Shown in pieces: positions 1-8,575 of a DNA stretch of 26,109 nucleotides (its first letter is position 1; each line of letters starts with the position of its first letter). The notes under the pieces are model-generated. The model worked only from the letters and a program-made list of their open reading frames with translations, did no database searches and was not told where the DNA came from. The translations under genes and the position numbers were made by a program. This DNA comes from JBBRWO01 sp038249135 (GTDB lineage Bacteria > Actinomycetota > Coriobacteriia > Anaerosomatales > JAAXUF01): positions 1 through 26,109 of the forward strand of contig JBBRWO010000019.1 in NCBI GenBank assembly GCA_038249135.1. Direction: 5' to 3'.

Positions 1-387
1 TCGAGCAGGGTCATGCTGGCATCGGCCACCGTGGTGTACCTCCATGTCGTCGGTTCTGAAACTCCAACGACGTGAGGATGGCGCGGTGGCCGCTTGGTTG
101 CTCGGCCTATCCGCTGTTACACCAAGTCTGGGGACTCAACCGGGCAGCTCGCGCGAGCAATCGGTCTCGCTTGCGGCACGTTGCCTGTTTGAAGCGCTTC
201 GGCCAGTGCCCGGGCGGACGGGCAGGACAGGCGTGTCGTCCTTACCGCGCGTCACGCGCGCTGCCCCGGCTCCCACTCTTCGCGCACGGCTGACGGCCGG
301 TGGCCGCGTGGGCCGCAAGTCCTTTGCGGAGATGCACGAGCCTCGCGTTGTAGGAATAATCGAGGTCGCGGAGATCGTTAGCGAGAT
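1..387. other. Left edge, no recognisable gene
   Basis: This stretch lies downstream of the stop codon of the minus-strand 809-aa gene. Open frames exist on both strands, as expected at this GC content, but none gives a protein I recognise, and none has a convincing ribosome-binding site. No tRNA or clear hairpin terminator was seen. It may hold the remnant of a gene continuing off the left edge. Confidence 0.5.
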
Positions 388-2817
388 CTATGTATCACGC
401 CTGCCGGGCAAGTGACGGCCGACGTGGCCAACGACCAGCTTGCGCGTCTGCTTGTCGACAAAGAGGTAGATGCGCCCACCATTCGAACCGGCGGTTATGT
501 GGGGCCCCAGCATCACCACCCGCTTGTCGGGTAACGTTCTTTCGTAGTAACGCCGCTGAGCCTGGCCCGCGGCTCCAGATATGTTCTCCTTGTATCCCGG
601 GATGCGCCTCAAGGCTTCCTCAATCGGCGAGTCGAGGGCCTCGGCGGAGAACTTGTCTGCCATGTCCCCAAGCCTTTCGAGAGCCTGCAGAACCGCTCGT
701 GTGCCCGAAGAACCGCGCCGGCGAGCCGATCGCTCCGCTTCTGGCAGCACGATCAGTCCAGCGTGGTTCTTGGCGACATGAACTACCGCATCATGGACCG
801 TGAGAATCGCCTCGGGCGCAATTTGATGAACAACAGTTCCTGGACTCTTAGAAACGCCATCCAACAGTGCCGCCAGCGGTGGCCGCGTTAGCTCGTCGGC
901 GCGCTCTAGCATTTGTCTCGAAAGAGCTCGGAGGGAGTCAAGCGCTTCCGTCGAACGAACGCCAACGCCTTGCGCCGTGGCCAGCAGTTCAGCGAGAAAG
1001 GCAACGTCGTCTGCGGTGGGGACCGTGCCCTCGCGCGCCTGAAGGAGTGCTCGGAGCACCGCCTCTCCGGTGGCAAGCCACTCGACCGCCGGCAAGCGGG
1101 TGCGCGCGCGGCGCTTGACCTCGTCTGCTAGCGGGACCTCTCCGGTGTCCCTGACGTGGTCGACTAGGTAGCCGAACGCACTTCTTGCCGTGCCCCGATC
1201 CGTGGACTCGATGCCAACGAGCAGCAGGCCATCGACAACCCATCGTTCGCGTCTGGAAACGCGCCCGCCATCGATCCATTCCACAAGGGCATGCGCCGCC
1301 TTCTCCTCGTCCACAAACTTCCACATCTCGAACACGTCCGCCAATTCCGAAGCCTGAACGACGGCACTAAGCCGCGTGAACCAGTCCGGAAACACCGCCG
1401 GGGGGTTGTAGACCAATTCTGCTGTCAATCGCAGCGCTTCGACGACCGGCAACCATGTGGGGGCCGACAACAGGGCGCTCTGCACATCGCCAAGAGACCA
1501 ATCAACGTGAGCCACGAGCCGCGGATCAGGGATTCGCTGATCGACCAGGCTTGCCTCCAGCAGCGCGGTTGCGCCGAGCGGCGACAGCTCGTCGATCGAC
1601 AGAGCACTCAGAATCCTAATGGCGTCGGCCCTACGCCCACCACGTAAGTATTGATCGCCGAGGCGGGCCACGATGTCCGGGGTCTCCGCTAGCGACGCGA
1701 CACGCTCGAGAAATCCGGCAGCGATACCCGGGGAAAGGCCGCCGTCCCTCAGCACATAGTCCACGGTCTCGAGCAAATCCGAGGCGGTGATGGGTGCTCT
1801 CACCAGTTTCGAATCGTCGCCAGCAGCTTCCACTGCTGGCGAATCCGGCCCAGGTCTTTGCGATGCCGGCATATCCAACAGCGGTGCTGGGTCCTCGAGC
1901 AACTCTGAGATCTTGGCAACCTCAGCCCGCATCCCATTGAGCTCCAGGGTTAATCGGTGACGCTCTGACTCACTTCTCGCCAACAGATCCGCCTGCTGGC
2001 CGATTCGCCTTCGCAGCGACTCATCCGAGGGTCCCGCAGACTCCGCACTACTCAACAGGCTCCTTAGCTCGTCTCGTTCCCTATGAACCGCGCCGAGCTG
2101 CGACCGGAGCTCGCCCAGCTCGCGCTGAGTGCTCTCCGCACGGGTCAACGCTTCCTCAAGCTCGGCTTGAAGATCGTCCGGCTGCGCTGGAGCGACCAGA
2201 CCGGCCGGCAATCCTGCAACCGACGGCCTCATCCAATCTGGCGGTCCAATGGGAGTGCCTGAACTCGCTTGAGGTTCCCGCGGGCCGGCAGACGGGGCGG
2301 ACGGCGCCTGGCGAAGCCTATCGAGAACTCGATCCAGTCGTGCCGTGGGTGGGGACGACGCAGATGCGCCACCGCGCACGGGGCCACGGAGGTCCGCTGC
2401 ACGCGATACCGCCCGGCTGGTTTCCCTCCCAAGGGCATGCTGAATTGCAATGACTGTCTTCGCGGACCAAGCAGCTGCCTCGTCTGGGCTGCGGGCTAGA
2501 TCGGCTGCGGCGTACGGCGCCCATCGTCTTAATTCTTCCAGGCCGCCGCGTCCGCGAAAGCGCTGGAGCACTCCTACTGTCCGGCCGATCGCGGCACCGT
2601 ACTGTGGGCGGTCTCGCGCCGCTACCCTGGTCCCAATGTACAAGCGATCGGTACCGCTACTATCTTTAGCCATGGCGATGACGACGGTGTGGCCGCGAAT
2701 CTCAACCTCTAGAGGCAGGCCATCAGAATCGCCTTGAACCACGAGGCGAGAGACTAGCGGCGTTAGCGCCACGCCCAATGCACGGCGAAAGGCGGCGTAT
2801 GTTTCGTTCTCACTCAT
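388..2817 (-). CDS. 809-aa coiled-coil, helical-repeat protein beside the TerY-P triad
   Basis: I do not recognise the family with confidence. In order there is an N-terminal alpha/beta region (about 1-135), a Pro/Ser/Ala-rich linker (about 140-212), a charged heptad-like coiled coil (about 214-308) and a long alpha-helical region that looks like degenerate helical repeats (about 340-700). A short beta-rich C-terminal segment then holds RIYLFVD and ends VVGHVGRHLPG. That tail resembles the end of some RelE/ParE-like small domains, but this is a weak likeness. It has no signal peptide or membrane segment, so it is probably cytoplasmic. The ATG at 2817 has no strong Shine-Dalgarno sequence. It diverges from the VWA-phosphatase-kinase operon with 61 bp between starts, which suggests a shared promoter region and a functional partnership, possibly as scaffold, sensor or effector. 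The function is inference. Confidence 0.72.
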   Translation of the reverse strand: MSENETYAAFRRALGVALTPLVSRLVVQGDSDGLPLEVEIRGHTVVIAMAKDSSGTDRLYIGTRVAARDRPQYGAAIGRTVGVLQRFRGRGGLEELRRWAPYAAADLARSPDEAAAWSAKTVIAIQHALGRETSRAVSRAADLRGPVRGGASASSPPTARLDRVLDRLRQAPSAPSAGPREPQASSGTPIGPPDWMRPSVAGLPAGLVAPAQPDDLQAELEEALTRAESTQRELGELRSQLGAVHRERDELRSLLSSAESAGPSDESLRRRIGQQADLLARSESERHRLTLELNGMRAEVAKISELLEDPAPLLDMPASQRPGPDSPAVEAAGDDSKLVRAPITASDLLETVDYVLRDGGLSPGIAAGFLERVASLAETPDIVARLGDQYLRGGRRADAIRILSALSIDELSPLGATALLEASLVDQRIPDPRLVAHVDWSLGDVQSALLSAPTWLPVVEALRLTAELVYNPPAVFPDWFTRLSAVVQASELADVFEMWKFVDEEKAAHALVEWIDGGRVSRRERWVVDGLLLVGIESTDRGTARSAFGYLVDHVRDTGEVPLADEVKRRARTRLPAVEWLATGEAVLRALLQAREGTVPTADDVAFLAELLATAQGVGVRSTEALDSLRALSRQMLERADELTRPPLAALLDGVSKSPGTVVHQIAPEAILTVHDAVVHVAKNHAGLIVLPEAERSARRRGSSGTRAVLQALERLGDMADKFSAEALDSPIEEALRRIPGYKENISGAAGQAQRRYYERTLPDKRVVMLGPHITAGSNGGRIYLFVDKQTRKLVVGHVGRHLPGRRDT

Positions 2818-2878
2818 GTTGGTCGAGTGAAGCTCAGTCTGCGGATGGGTTGATTCTAGAGCGGTCGAAGGAGGGCCA
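2818..2878. promoter_or_regulatory. Divergent promoter region and strong RBS of the VWA gene
   Basis: These 61 bases separate the starts of the 809-aa gene (minus) and the VWA gene (plus), so both promoters or their 5' parts must lie here or inside the genes. On the plus strand AAGGAGGG at 2868-2875 is a near-perfect Shine-Dalgarno sequence, 3 nt before the ATG at 2879, and it fixes that start. No convincing -35/-10 pair was identified. Confidence 0.55.
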
Positions 2879-3724
2879 ATGATCCCGGATGCACCGCGGC
2901 TTAGTCCCGAAATTAGCCGCAGCCGCCCAGGCTGCGTTCTGTTTCTGCTGGATCAGTCCGCCTCGATGGCTCACCCCCTGCGTGGTACGCATGACCAACC
3001 GTCCAAGGCAGTCGTCGCGGCCGAAGCGCTAAACCGACTCCTGCAAAACCTGATTGTGGCATGCGCGCGGCGCGGGGCAGTCCTCGACTATTACCATGTT
3101 GGAGCGATCGGGTATGGGGATGACATAGTTTCGAGCGCGCTGTCGGGCGATTTAGCTGGCGAGCTCCTCATCCCCATCTCGCGTCTGGCTTATATGCCCG
3201 CGAGAATCGAGACGCGTGACGAGCTCGGACCCGACCGTAACATCCAAGCCGTCTCGTATCCGGTCTGGGTCGACGCTCTCCACCGGGGGAAGACCCCCAT
3301 GTGTGAGGCCGTCCGTCTGGCCGGATCGATCGCGCGTGAATGGGCGGCTGACTTCCCAGACTCAGTACCGCCCATCGTGATCAACATCTCGGACGGGAGC
3401 GCGACGGACGGGCAGGTCCGCGAGCCAGCCGAAGTACTGCGCCAAGTACGGACCGCACACGGGGCCGCTTCGTTCTTCAACCTCGTCTTCACGGCTTCCA
3501 CTGCGCAGCCGGTCCTCTTTCCAGCCACCCGGTTGGGAATAGAGGACGCCTTCGGGCGATTGCTCTTCGAACTCTCGTCGGAACTGCCGCCCTTCATGGT
3601 ACAGAGAGCCGCCGACCTGGGCCTCAGCCTTGATCCTGGAGCAAGGGGATTCGCGTACAACGCCGACATGTCCGTTCTGATCAGCTTCCTCACGATCGGG
3701 ACAATGCCAGCGGCAATGGCGTGA
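2879..3724 (+). CDS. TerY-like von Willebrand factor A domain protein
   Basis: A 281-aa VWA protein, first gene of the TerY-P triad. The metal-ion-dependent adhesion site (MIDAS) is visible: DQSAS at residues 25-29 (D-x-S-x-S), a Thr at about 139 in GKTPM, and NISDG with Asp at about 172. The hydrophobic strand VLFLLD precedes the first motif, as is typical. VWA proteins of the TerY group are cytosolic metal-dependent protein-binding modules that occur with a phosphatase and a kinase in stress and anti-phage operons. A strong RBS supports the ATG at 2879. The stop overlaps the next gene's GTG in the sequence GTGA, so translation is probably coupled. It presumably acts as a scaffold or substrate for the kinase/phosphatase pair; the partner is not known from sequence. 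Confidence 0.9.
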   Translation: MIPDAPRLSPEISRSRPGCVLFLLDQSASMAHPLRGTHDQPSKAVVAAEALNRLLQNLIVACARRGAVLDYYHVGAIGYGDDIVSSALSGDLAGELLIPISRLAYMPARIETRDELGPDRNIQAVSYPVWVDALHRGKTPMCEAVRLAGSIAREWAADFPDSVPPIVINISDGSATDGQVREPAEVLRQVRTAHGAASFFNLVFTASTAQPVLFPATRLGIEDAFGRLLFELSSELPPFMVQRAADLGLSLDPGARGFAYNADMSVLISFLTIGTMPAAMA

Positions 3725-4470
3725 GGTCATTCGAAGTTCGGTGCCAATTGGTGCCGAAGAGCGGCTCCGCGCAAGCAAGCTCAGACGACTTCGCTGACTG
3801 GTGTATCACGGATGGCGAGCTGCGGGTAGCAGTGGCAGACGGGGCGACAAACTCCTTCCAACCCCGAGAATGGGCTGAGAAGCTCGTCGTTGCATGCTTG
3901 GATGGCTCAATAAGACCTACTGCGCGTCGAAGGACGATAAACGCGCGATTGGCGCGACTCGCCACGCAGGAAGGCGACGATTGGGAGAGGCACGACCCCA
4001 GTGCGTGGCTCTCGACCCTTCTCGCGAAGCGCGGGTCTCACGCCGCACTAGTAGCCGTTAGCTTCACGAAGGTGCGACGGCGCTGGATGTGGTCCGCTAT
4101 TGCAGCGGGCGATTCAACGCTGGCTCTAGTAGACCCGCACGGAGCACTATCGCGAACGTTTCCTATGGGTCTAGCTGATCGATTCGGCGCATCCCCGGCG
4201 CTCGTGAGCTCCGTCCCACCCCAGTTCGGTGCGCCCAAGACGCGATACCGGATGTACGGTAGTTTTCCGCGCCATTCGAGCGCCCTTCTCAGCAGCGACG
4301 CCTTGTCCGAGTGGCTATTCGCCGAGTGGGCGAGTCGTCGGGACCCGTGGCCGAGCCTTCTTGCGGCAATGCGTTCCCCCGAATCCTTTCAAACTTGGGT
4401 TTCAGCGTTGCGATTGACCGGAGTGATGCGGGATGACGACGTCACTGCCTTGATGGTATCCCGTCGATGA
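3721..4470 (+). CDS. PP2C-like (PPM) Ser/Thr protein phosphatase
   Basis: A 249-aa protein with the metal-coordinating Asp signatures of the PPM/PP2C family: VADGATN with DG at 40-41, IAAGDS with GD at 130-131, and RDDDVTAL near the C-terminus with DDD at about 238-240. It is close to a minimal PP2C core in length and has no membrane segment. The start is a GTG at 3721 that overlaps the VWA stop (GTGA), and its own stop overlaps the kinase start (ATGA), so all three are translationally coupled. In the TerY-P arrangement the phosphatase is expected to reverse phosphorylation by the adjacent kinase. Family and context are established; the substrate is unknown. Confidence 0.87.
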   Translation: MRSFEVRCQLVPKSGSAQASSDDFADWCITDGELRVAVADGATNSFQPREWAEKLVVACLDGSIRPTARRRTINARLARLATQEGDDWERHDPSAWLSTLLAKRGSHAALVAVSFTKVRRRWMWSAIAAGDSTLALVDPHGALSRTFPMGLADRFGASPALVSSVPPQFGAPKTRYRMYGSFPRHSSALLSSDALSEWLFAEWASRRDPWPSLLAAMRSPESFQTWVSALRLTGVMRDDDVTALMVSRR

Positions 4471-6656
4471 CATCTCCTCGTTTTGAGATCGTGACGCAAG
4501 ACCGCTATGACGCCGCTGTGCAGCACCCTGAGTCGGCATTTGAGGACGACGCGCTCTTGCGAATGCACGTCGCCCGCTCGACGTCAACCCCATGGCTATT
4601 CGACGTAACCCACGGCGGGTTCGCGGCTGTCTATCGGATGCTGGAGGATGGCGGCAAAGCTCATGCCCTTCGTTGCTTCCACCGGCTGCCAACCGATGTG
4701 GTTGCCCGATACGCCCACATCTCGCGTCAACTCAACGCGCATGCGCAATGGCGGTTCATTGTCGGAACCCGAGCGATTGAAAGAGGTATTCGAATTCGAT
4801 GGCCGGACGACCAATTCGCCTGGCGCCCAGTGACCACGATGGATTGGGTACAGGGGAGGACCCTCGACAGCCATCTTCGCTCGCTAGCGAAGATTAACGA
4901 CCCAGCGTGGCGAGCCACCATCAGACAACTTCTGTTGGCATTAGAGGAGACTGTAGAACAGCTAGCTTCGGCCGGCGTCGCACACGGTGACCTCCAGCCA
5001 CAGAACATCATCGTCTCGTCCGATAGCGAGCTGACTCTCATCGACTACGACGGCATGTACGTTCCCGGTATGACCGCCTTCGCAGGGCATGAAGCCGGAC
5101 ACGCTGACTGGCAACACCCTGCGCGCGACGGATCGGACTTCGGCCCTATCATGGACCGATTCTCTTCGATCGCCTTATGGGTAACTCTGAAGGCTTTCGA
5201 GGCCGACCGCGAGCTGATACAGACGTCGGACGGCGATCACCTGCTGTTTAGGCGGATAGACTTCGACCGACCAGATGTCTCCCCCGTGTTCGCGCAGTTG
5301 GGCGCGGTCGCGAGCCTTGCCGAACACTCTGCCAACTTACAGAGGATCTGCAGCGCGCCTCTCGAACTCGTGCCAAGTCTCGAAGACTTTCTCGCGGGTC
5401 GTCGGATCCCTTTCCCATCTGACGCGGTCCCTCGACCTCCCCCTGACGCGACGCAACGAGCTCGTGGATCGCTGCTGGCGCGGGCGCAATTTGTCACGAG
5501 TGTTCCGAAGGTCATTGGAAGAGTCCTTCCGGCAAAGGGCAGCGCCGCTGTCCCGACCATCCCGGCGTCGTCAAGATTGGACTTACTGCTGCGAGAAGGG
5601 CAGACAGTTCGCATTGTCGGGCGAATAGCGCGCATTGGGCGTCCGATGAACGCGGCACCAGGAAGTCTCATTACCATCGAGACAGGCGGATCCGAGCCAA
5701 TCAAGGTGTATCTGGATTCGAGCATTGCCGCCCGATTTCCGCGGGGGGGGGTCGATATGGGCCTTTCCCCGGGGGATTGGATCGCTGTAGTGGGCCGGCC
5801 GCATCGGCTCGCAGGTGCGATCGCACTAGATGCTGGATCCGCCGAGAGCATTGAACTGCTGGATCCCGCTCAGGTCGCGATCGAGCTAGATCAGAAGAGG
5901 GCCCCGGGGCCCGGTGTACCTGCGGCCGGGCCGAGACCGCCCGCCGCGCACGGCACAGCGCAACCCAATCGCGGCGCGAGTAGAGTAAGTGAGCGCGGCA
6001 TCTCCTCACCCAAGCCGGATCGAACACGAGCTCCAGGGAAACCAGAGCCGTTGAACGCGGCAACGCAGCAAGCGGCGATCTCCCGCTCAGTCGGACTAAT
6101 TGTGCCAGTACGCGGGGTGATTGTGCGCCTTGCGCGACGTCTTGACAGTCCGTCGGGGACGAAGTACGTCGTCACCCTCGACGGCGAAGGAATCGAGGTG
6201 CACTTAGGGCCCCGAGTCGCGAATGCTCTGCGAGTTTCCGCTCGCCTGACCGATTACGCAGTAGGAAGCCAAATAGTGGCTACTGGAAGAGTCACCGTGG
6301 AGGAGCGGACGACCGTGATCACACTTGCGCAGGCATCGGATCTTGTCCTAGTAGATCCAGCCGCCCCGGTTACTAGTGCTGCCCCGCAGACCCAAGTGCG
6401 CCCACCTTCGGAGAAGCGGATGCCGGGCGGCGCTCAAGCGACTACCCGAGCCGACCGCCACCTTGCGCGGGTTCCGACCATCGGCGGCGACTCCCGTCAC
6501 GCCGGCGCGAATCTCAACCCACCTCCACATGAGCCGGTTGATCCGGCGGAAGGGGCTGCCGGACCCTCACCTCACACCGAGGATCGCGCAAAGGTGCTCA
6601 ACTCAATCTACGGGTTCGCAAAGCGCATTGTCGGCCGGCGTGAGGATGACACCTGA
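4467..6656 (+). CDS. Ser/Thr kinase-like protein with two C-terminal OB-fold-like domains
   Basis: A 729-aa protein, third gene of the triad. The N-terminal kinase domain (about 40-310) shows a Gly-containing loop (THGGFAAVYR, about 48-57), the catalytic loop HGDLQPQN (H173, D175, N180) and a metal-binding DYDG at 193-196 in place of DFG. The usual VAIK/ALK lysine appears as Arg: HALRCF places R69 where the ATP-anchoring Lys is expected. A Pro-rich linker leads to a beta-rich module (about 378-465), then a long disordered Pro/Arg/Ala linker (about 475-540), then a second similar module (about 542-630) and a basic tail. The two modules read like OB-folds, which would imply nucleic-acid or oligonucleotide binding; this is inference. 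A nine-G run at 5743-5751 lies in the first module. The kinase may still be active through a relocated Lys, or be a pseudokinase. Confidence 0.85.
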   Translation: MTSPRFEIVTQDRYDAAVQHPESAFEDDALLRMHVARSTSTPWLFDVTHGGFAAVYRMLEDGGKAHALRCFHRLPTDVVARYAHISRQLNAHAQWRFIVGTRAIERGIRIRWPDDQFAWRPVTTMDWVQGRTLDSHLRSLAKINDPAWRATIRQLLLALEETVEQLASAGVAHGDLQPQNIIVSSDSELTLIDYDGMYVPGMTAFAGHEAGHADWQHPARDGSDFGPIMDRFSSIALWVTLKAFEADRELIQTSDGDHLLFRRIDFDRPDVSPVFAQLGAVASLAEHSANLQRICSAPLELVPSLEDFLAGRRIPFPSDAVPRPPPDATQRARGSLLARAQFVTSVPKVIGRVLPAKGSAAVPTIPASSRLDLLLREGQTVRIVGRIARIGRPMNAAPGSLITIETGGSEPIKVYLDSSIAARFPRGGVDMGLSPGDWIAVVGRPHRLAGAIALDAGSAESIELLDPAQVAIELDQKRAPGPGVPAAGPRPPAAHGTAQPNRGASRVSERGISSPKPDRTRAPGKPEPLNAATQQAAISRSVGLIVPVRGVIVRLARRLDSPSGTKYVVTLDGEGIEVHLGPRVANALRVSARLTDYAVGSQIVATGRVTVEERTTVITLAQASDLVLVDPAAPVTSAAPQTQVRPPSEKRMPGGAQATTRADRHLARVPTIGGDSRHAGANLNPPPHEPVDPAEGAAGPSPHTEDRAKVLNSIYGFAKRIVGRREDDT

Positions 6657-6747
6657 CCCGTCGATCCTAGTGTTCAGGCGTGCGGTGATCTAGGCCTTGC
6701 GGCCCATGTTCCGGCCGGACAGATCGGTCGTCATGTCGGCCATCGTG

Positions 6748-7300
6748 TCACGCTCCCATCTGGTGCAGGATCTCGGGTCGGCCGCTGAAGAAGATGCTGG
6801 CCGGCGTCCGACCCTTGGTCCGGTAGCCGCGGTGCGGTCGCTCGAAGTTGTAGAAGCGGAGGGCGGAGGAAGGCTTGGAGGTCGGCGTCGATCGTCGCGG
6901 CGAAGGCATTGAGGTTAGGGCTGCGCGGCGGGATTCGATGCTGGCGGACGCCGGCCGAGACACACGCCGCGCCGAAGGCCGCCCGAACTCGGGCCCGTTG
7001 TCGGTCGTCGCGCTGGCCAGTTCGAGGCCCGCTGCGCGACAGGCGGGCACGACATCCTCGGCGAGGAAGCGCGGGCCATGACCGCTGTCGTCTTGTCGCC
7101 GGCGATCACCCGGGCGATCCCCCGCCGAAGGACTGACCCGTGCGTCACTGACTGCTCCGCCCGCGCGCTCGAGCATCCGCGGGAGTGCCTTCGAATGGAG
7201 GTGATGGTGGTTGGGCGGCGGCAGCTGTCCGTCACTGATGGCGCGCCGCTGGTCGAGGCCGCAGCTGCGGCGCTCGTGACGAGCCGCGGCCATTGCCGCT
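6748..7300 (-). pseudogene. Degraded IS481-like (DDE integrase-core) transposase
   Basis: Fragments of a DDE transposase are spread over different minus-strand frames. One frame gives FLAEDVVPACRAAGLEL followed by TDNGPEF, the second catalytic Asp motif. A second frame, immediately downstream, gives GVRQHRIPPRSPNLNAF, the next expected block. The first frame then resumes with YNFERPHRGYRTKGRTP, the usual C-terminal block. At least two frameshifts are therefore needed, and the third catalytic residue (Glu) of the ER motif is not visible. The N-terminal helix-turn-helix part and terminal inverted repeats were not found, so the left end (about 7300) is approximate. It marks past insertion between the TerY-P operon and the next block. 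Confidence 0.75.
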
Positions 7301-8168
7301 CGATCGTATCGGCCGAATCGAAGAGGTCGAGCGCAATCAAGCGGTCGAACAGGCCGATGGCGATACCCCGGGCACCGGTCGGCATCGGGAACGCGCGAAC
7401 GAACTGCGCAACATCGTTCTGCTCCGCCGATACACGTCGTGAAGCGCCTGCGTCACGGAGTTGAACCGGCAGCCCCCGTCGATGCGCTGCGTCGCCTAGT
7501 CACCCTGACGAGAGCGTGAGCGCTGTCGCGTACGAGGTCTCTGTTTGCCGCGGCGTCGCGTAGAGTCTCACCATGGCGCGGCCGGAGGCCGATCTGCAAA
7601 AAGGCGGCGGCGAGGCAAGCGCGGGGCTTTCCGGGCTTGGAAAGGGACGGTGATCTGACTCTCTGCGTGCTGCGTGCCGATGGCGCTAGGGATCTCGCCA
7701 CGGATGCTCGACGCCCGAGCGAGACGACTGGTCATTCCTGCGGATCCAAACATTTTCGAATTCCCGATCGGGCCGCAGCCCATCGCGCCGACGGCGGCGG
7801 TAGCTCCGTGGCGTCACGCAGATAGCGCGTCCCGGAATGTCGCCAGGTCGCGGCGTGGACCGGAGCGTCCGACATGATCTGGTATCGAAGCCCGTGGCCT
7901 CCAGCCCACCGAGCTCAACCCGCCCGCGACGCGGCGATTGTTAGCCCAAGAGGCACGCAACGTCGGACGTTGTCAGCCATTCTTTGTCGAGCACGCCACA
8001 ATGAACACCAAACAAACGAAGCCGTTGAGCCAGGCGCTCGAGAGGTGGACCGACAGGTAACAATCACGCGCTGTGTCGGTGAAGTCCGCAACACTCATAT
8101 GCATTTGGCTGCGCTACACTTAGCGGTATCTGAGCGTGAATGATGGCCGCAAATGGATATAGAGTGTA
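7301..8168. other. Gene-poor stretch behind the transposase remnant
   Basis: No protein family could be recognised in any frame here. The available open frames overlap each other on both strands and look like chance frames of GC-rich DNA. It is probably decayed DNA from the same mobile-element event. Just before the next gene, TATAGA at 8158-8163 lies 5 nt upstream of the ATG at 8169. This could be a -10 element for a leaderless transcript, but no good -35 accompanies it. Confidence 0.45.
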
Positions 8169-8516
8169 ATGCCAAAGACAACCAAGCAGCCGTTTCGGGC
8201 CGATATTCGGGCAAAATTGGTTGAGGTGGCCTCCAAAGGCGAGCTCGTCAGTTACCTGGATCTTGGCGCCGGCCGAGCAATGATCGGGCGCTACCTTGTG
8301 CGCATAGCTCGAGAAGAAGCGTTGGCTGGCCGACCACCACTCACCTCCGTTGTCGTGCGCAAGAACACCGGGAGGCTGGGCGAGGGGTTCCGGAAGGCCA
8401 TGCAGCACGCTGATATCGGCTTCGCGAAAGCCGGTGAAACCGAGCTCGAAGTGTGGAAGCGTGCGGTGTCCGAGACGCGCGCGTATTGGCGGCCGAAGCT
8501 GTCCGACGAGATCTAG
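8169..8516 (+). CDS. 115-aa conserved hypothetical protein
   Basis: A small soluble protein with the look of a conserved family: an N-terminal basic helix, then LVSYLDLGAGRAMIGRYL and GRPPLTSVVVRKNTGRLGEGF, which are well-formed helix and strand segments with conserved Gly residues. I cannot name the family or function. The ATG at 8169 has no Shine-Dalgarno sequence, so a leaderless start is possible. It precedes the HAD hydrolase and DprA-like genes on the same strand with a 59-nt gap, so it may be the first gene of that operon. Confidence 0.6.
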   Translation: MPKTTKQPFRADIRAKLVEVASKGELVSYLDLGAGRAMIGRYLVRIAREEALAGRPPLTSVVVRKNTGRLGEGFRKAMQHADIGFAKAGETELEVWKRAVSETRAYWRPKLSDEI

Positions 8517-8575
8517 GGCGATGTCGCGATGACGGCAACGGCTTGCACGGACCACGCGCGGGGCGTGCTGCGCCG

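Noticed and set aside
3190..3693. Minus-strand open frame inside the VWA gene
   Set aside because: It is antisense to a well-supported VWA gene and shows no family motifs.
6692..6705. GGCC-type hairpin after the kinase gene as a terminator
   Set aside because: The stem is only 4-5 bp and no T-run follows.
7453..7783. Small minus-strand open frames in the scar region
   Set aside because: They overlap one another and plus-strand frames, have no RBS and match no family I know.
8135..8168. Leaderless promoter before the 115-aa gene
   Set aside because: TATAGA at 8158-8163 is well placed, but no -35 could be found, so I kept it only as a remark.
8453..8575. N-terminal extension of the HAD protein
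   Set aside because: It runs into the 115-aa gene in another frame and precedes the normal HAD N-terminus; the ATG at 8576 is at the expected place.
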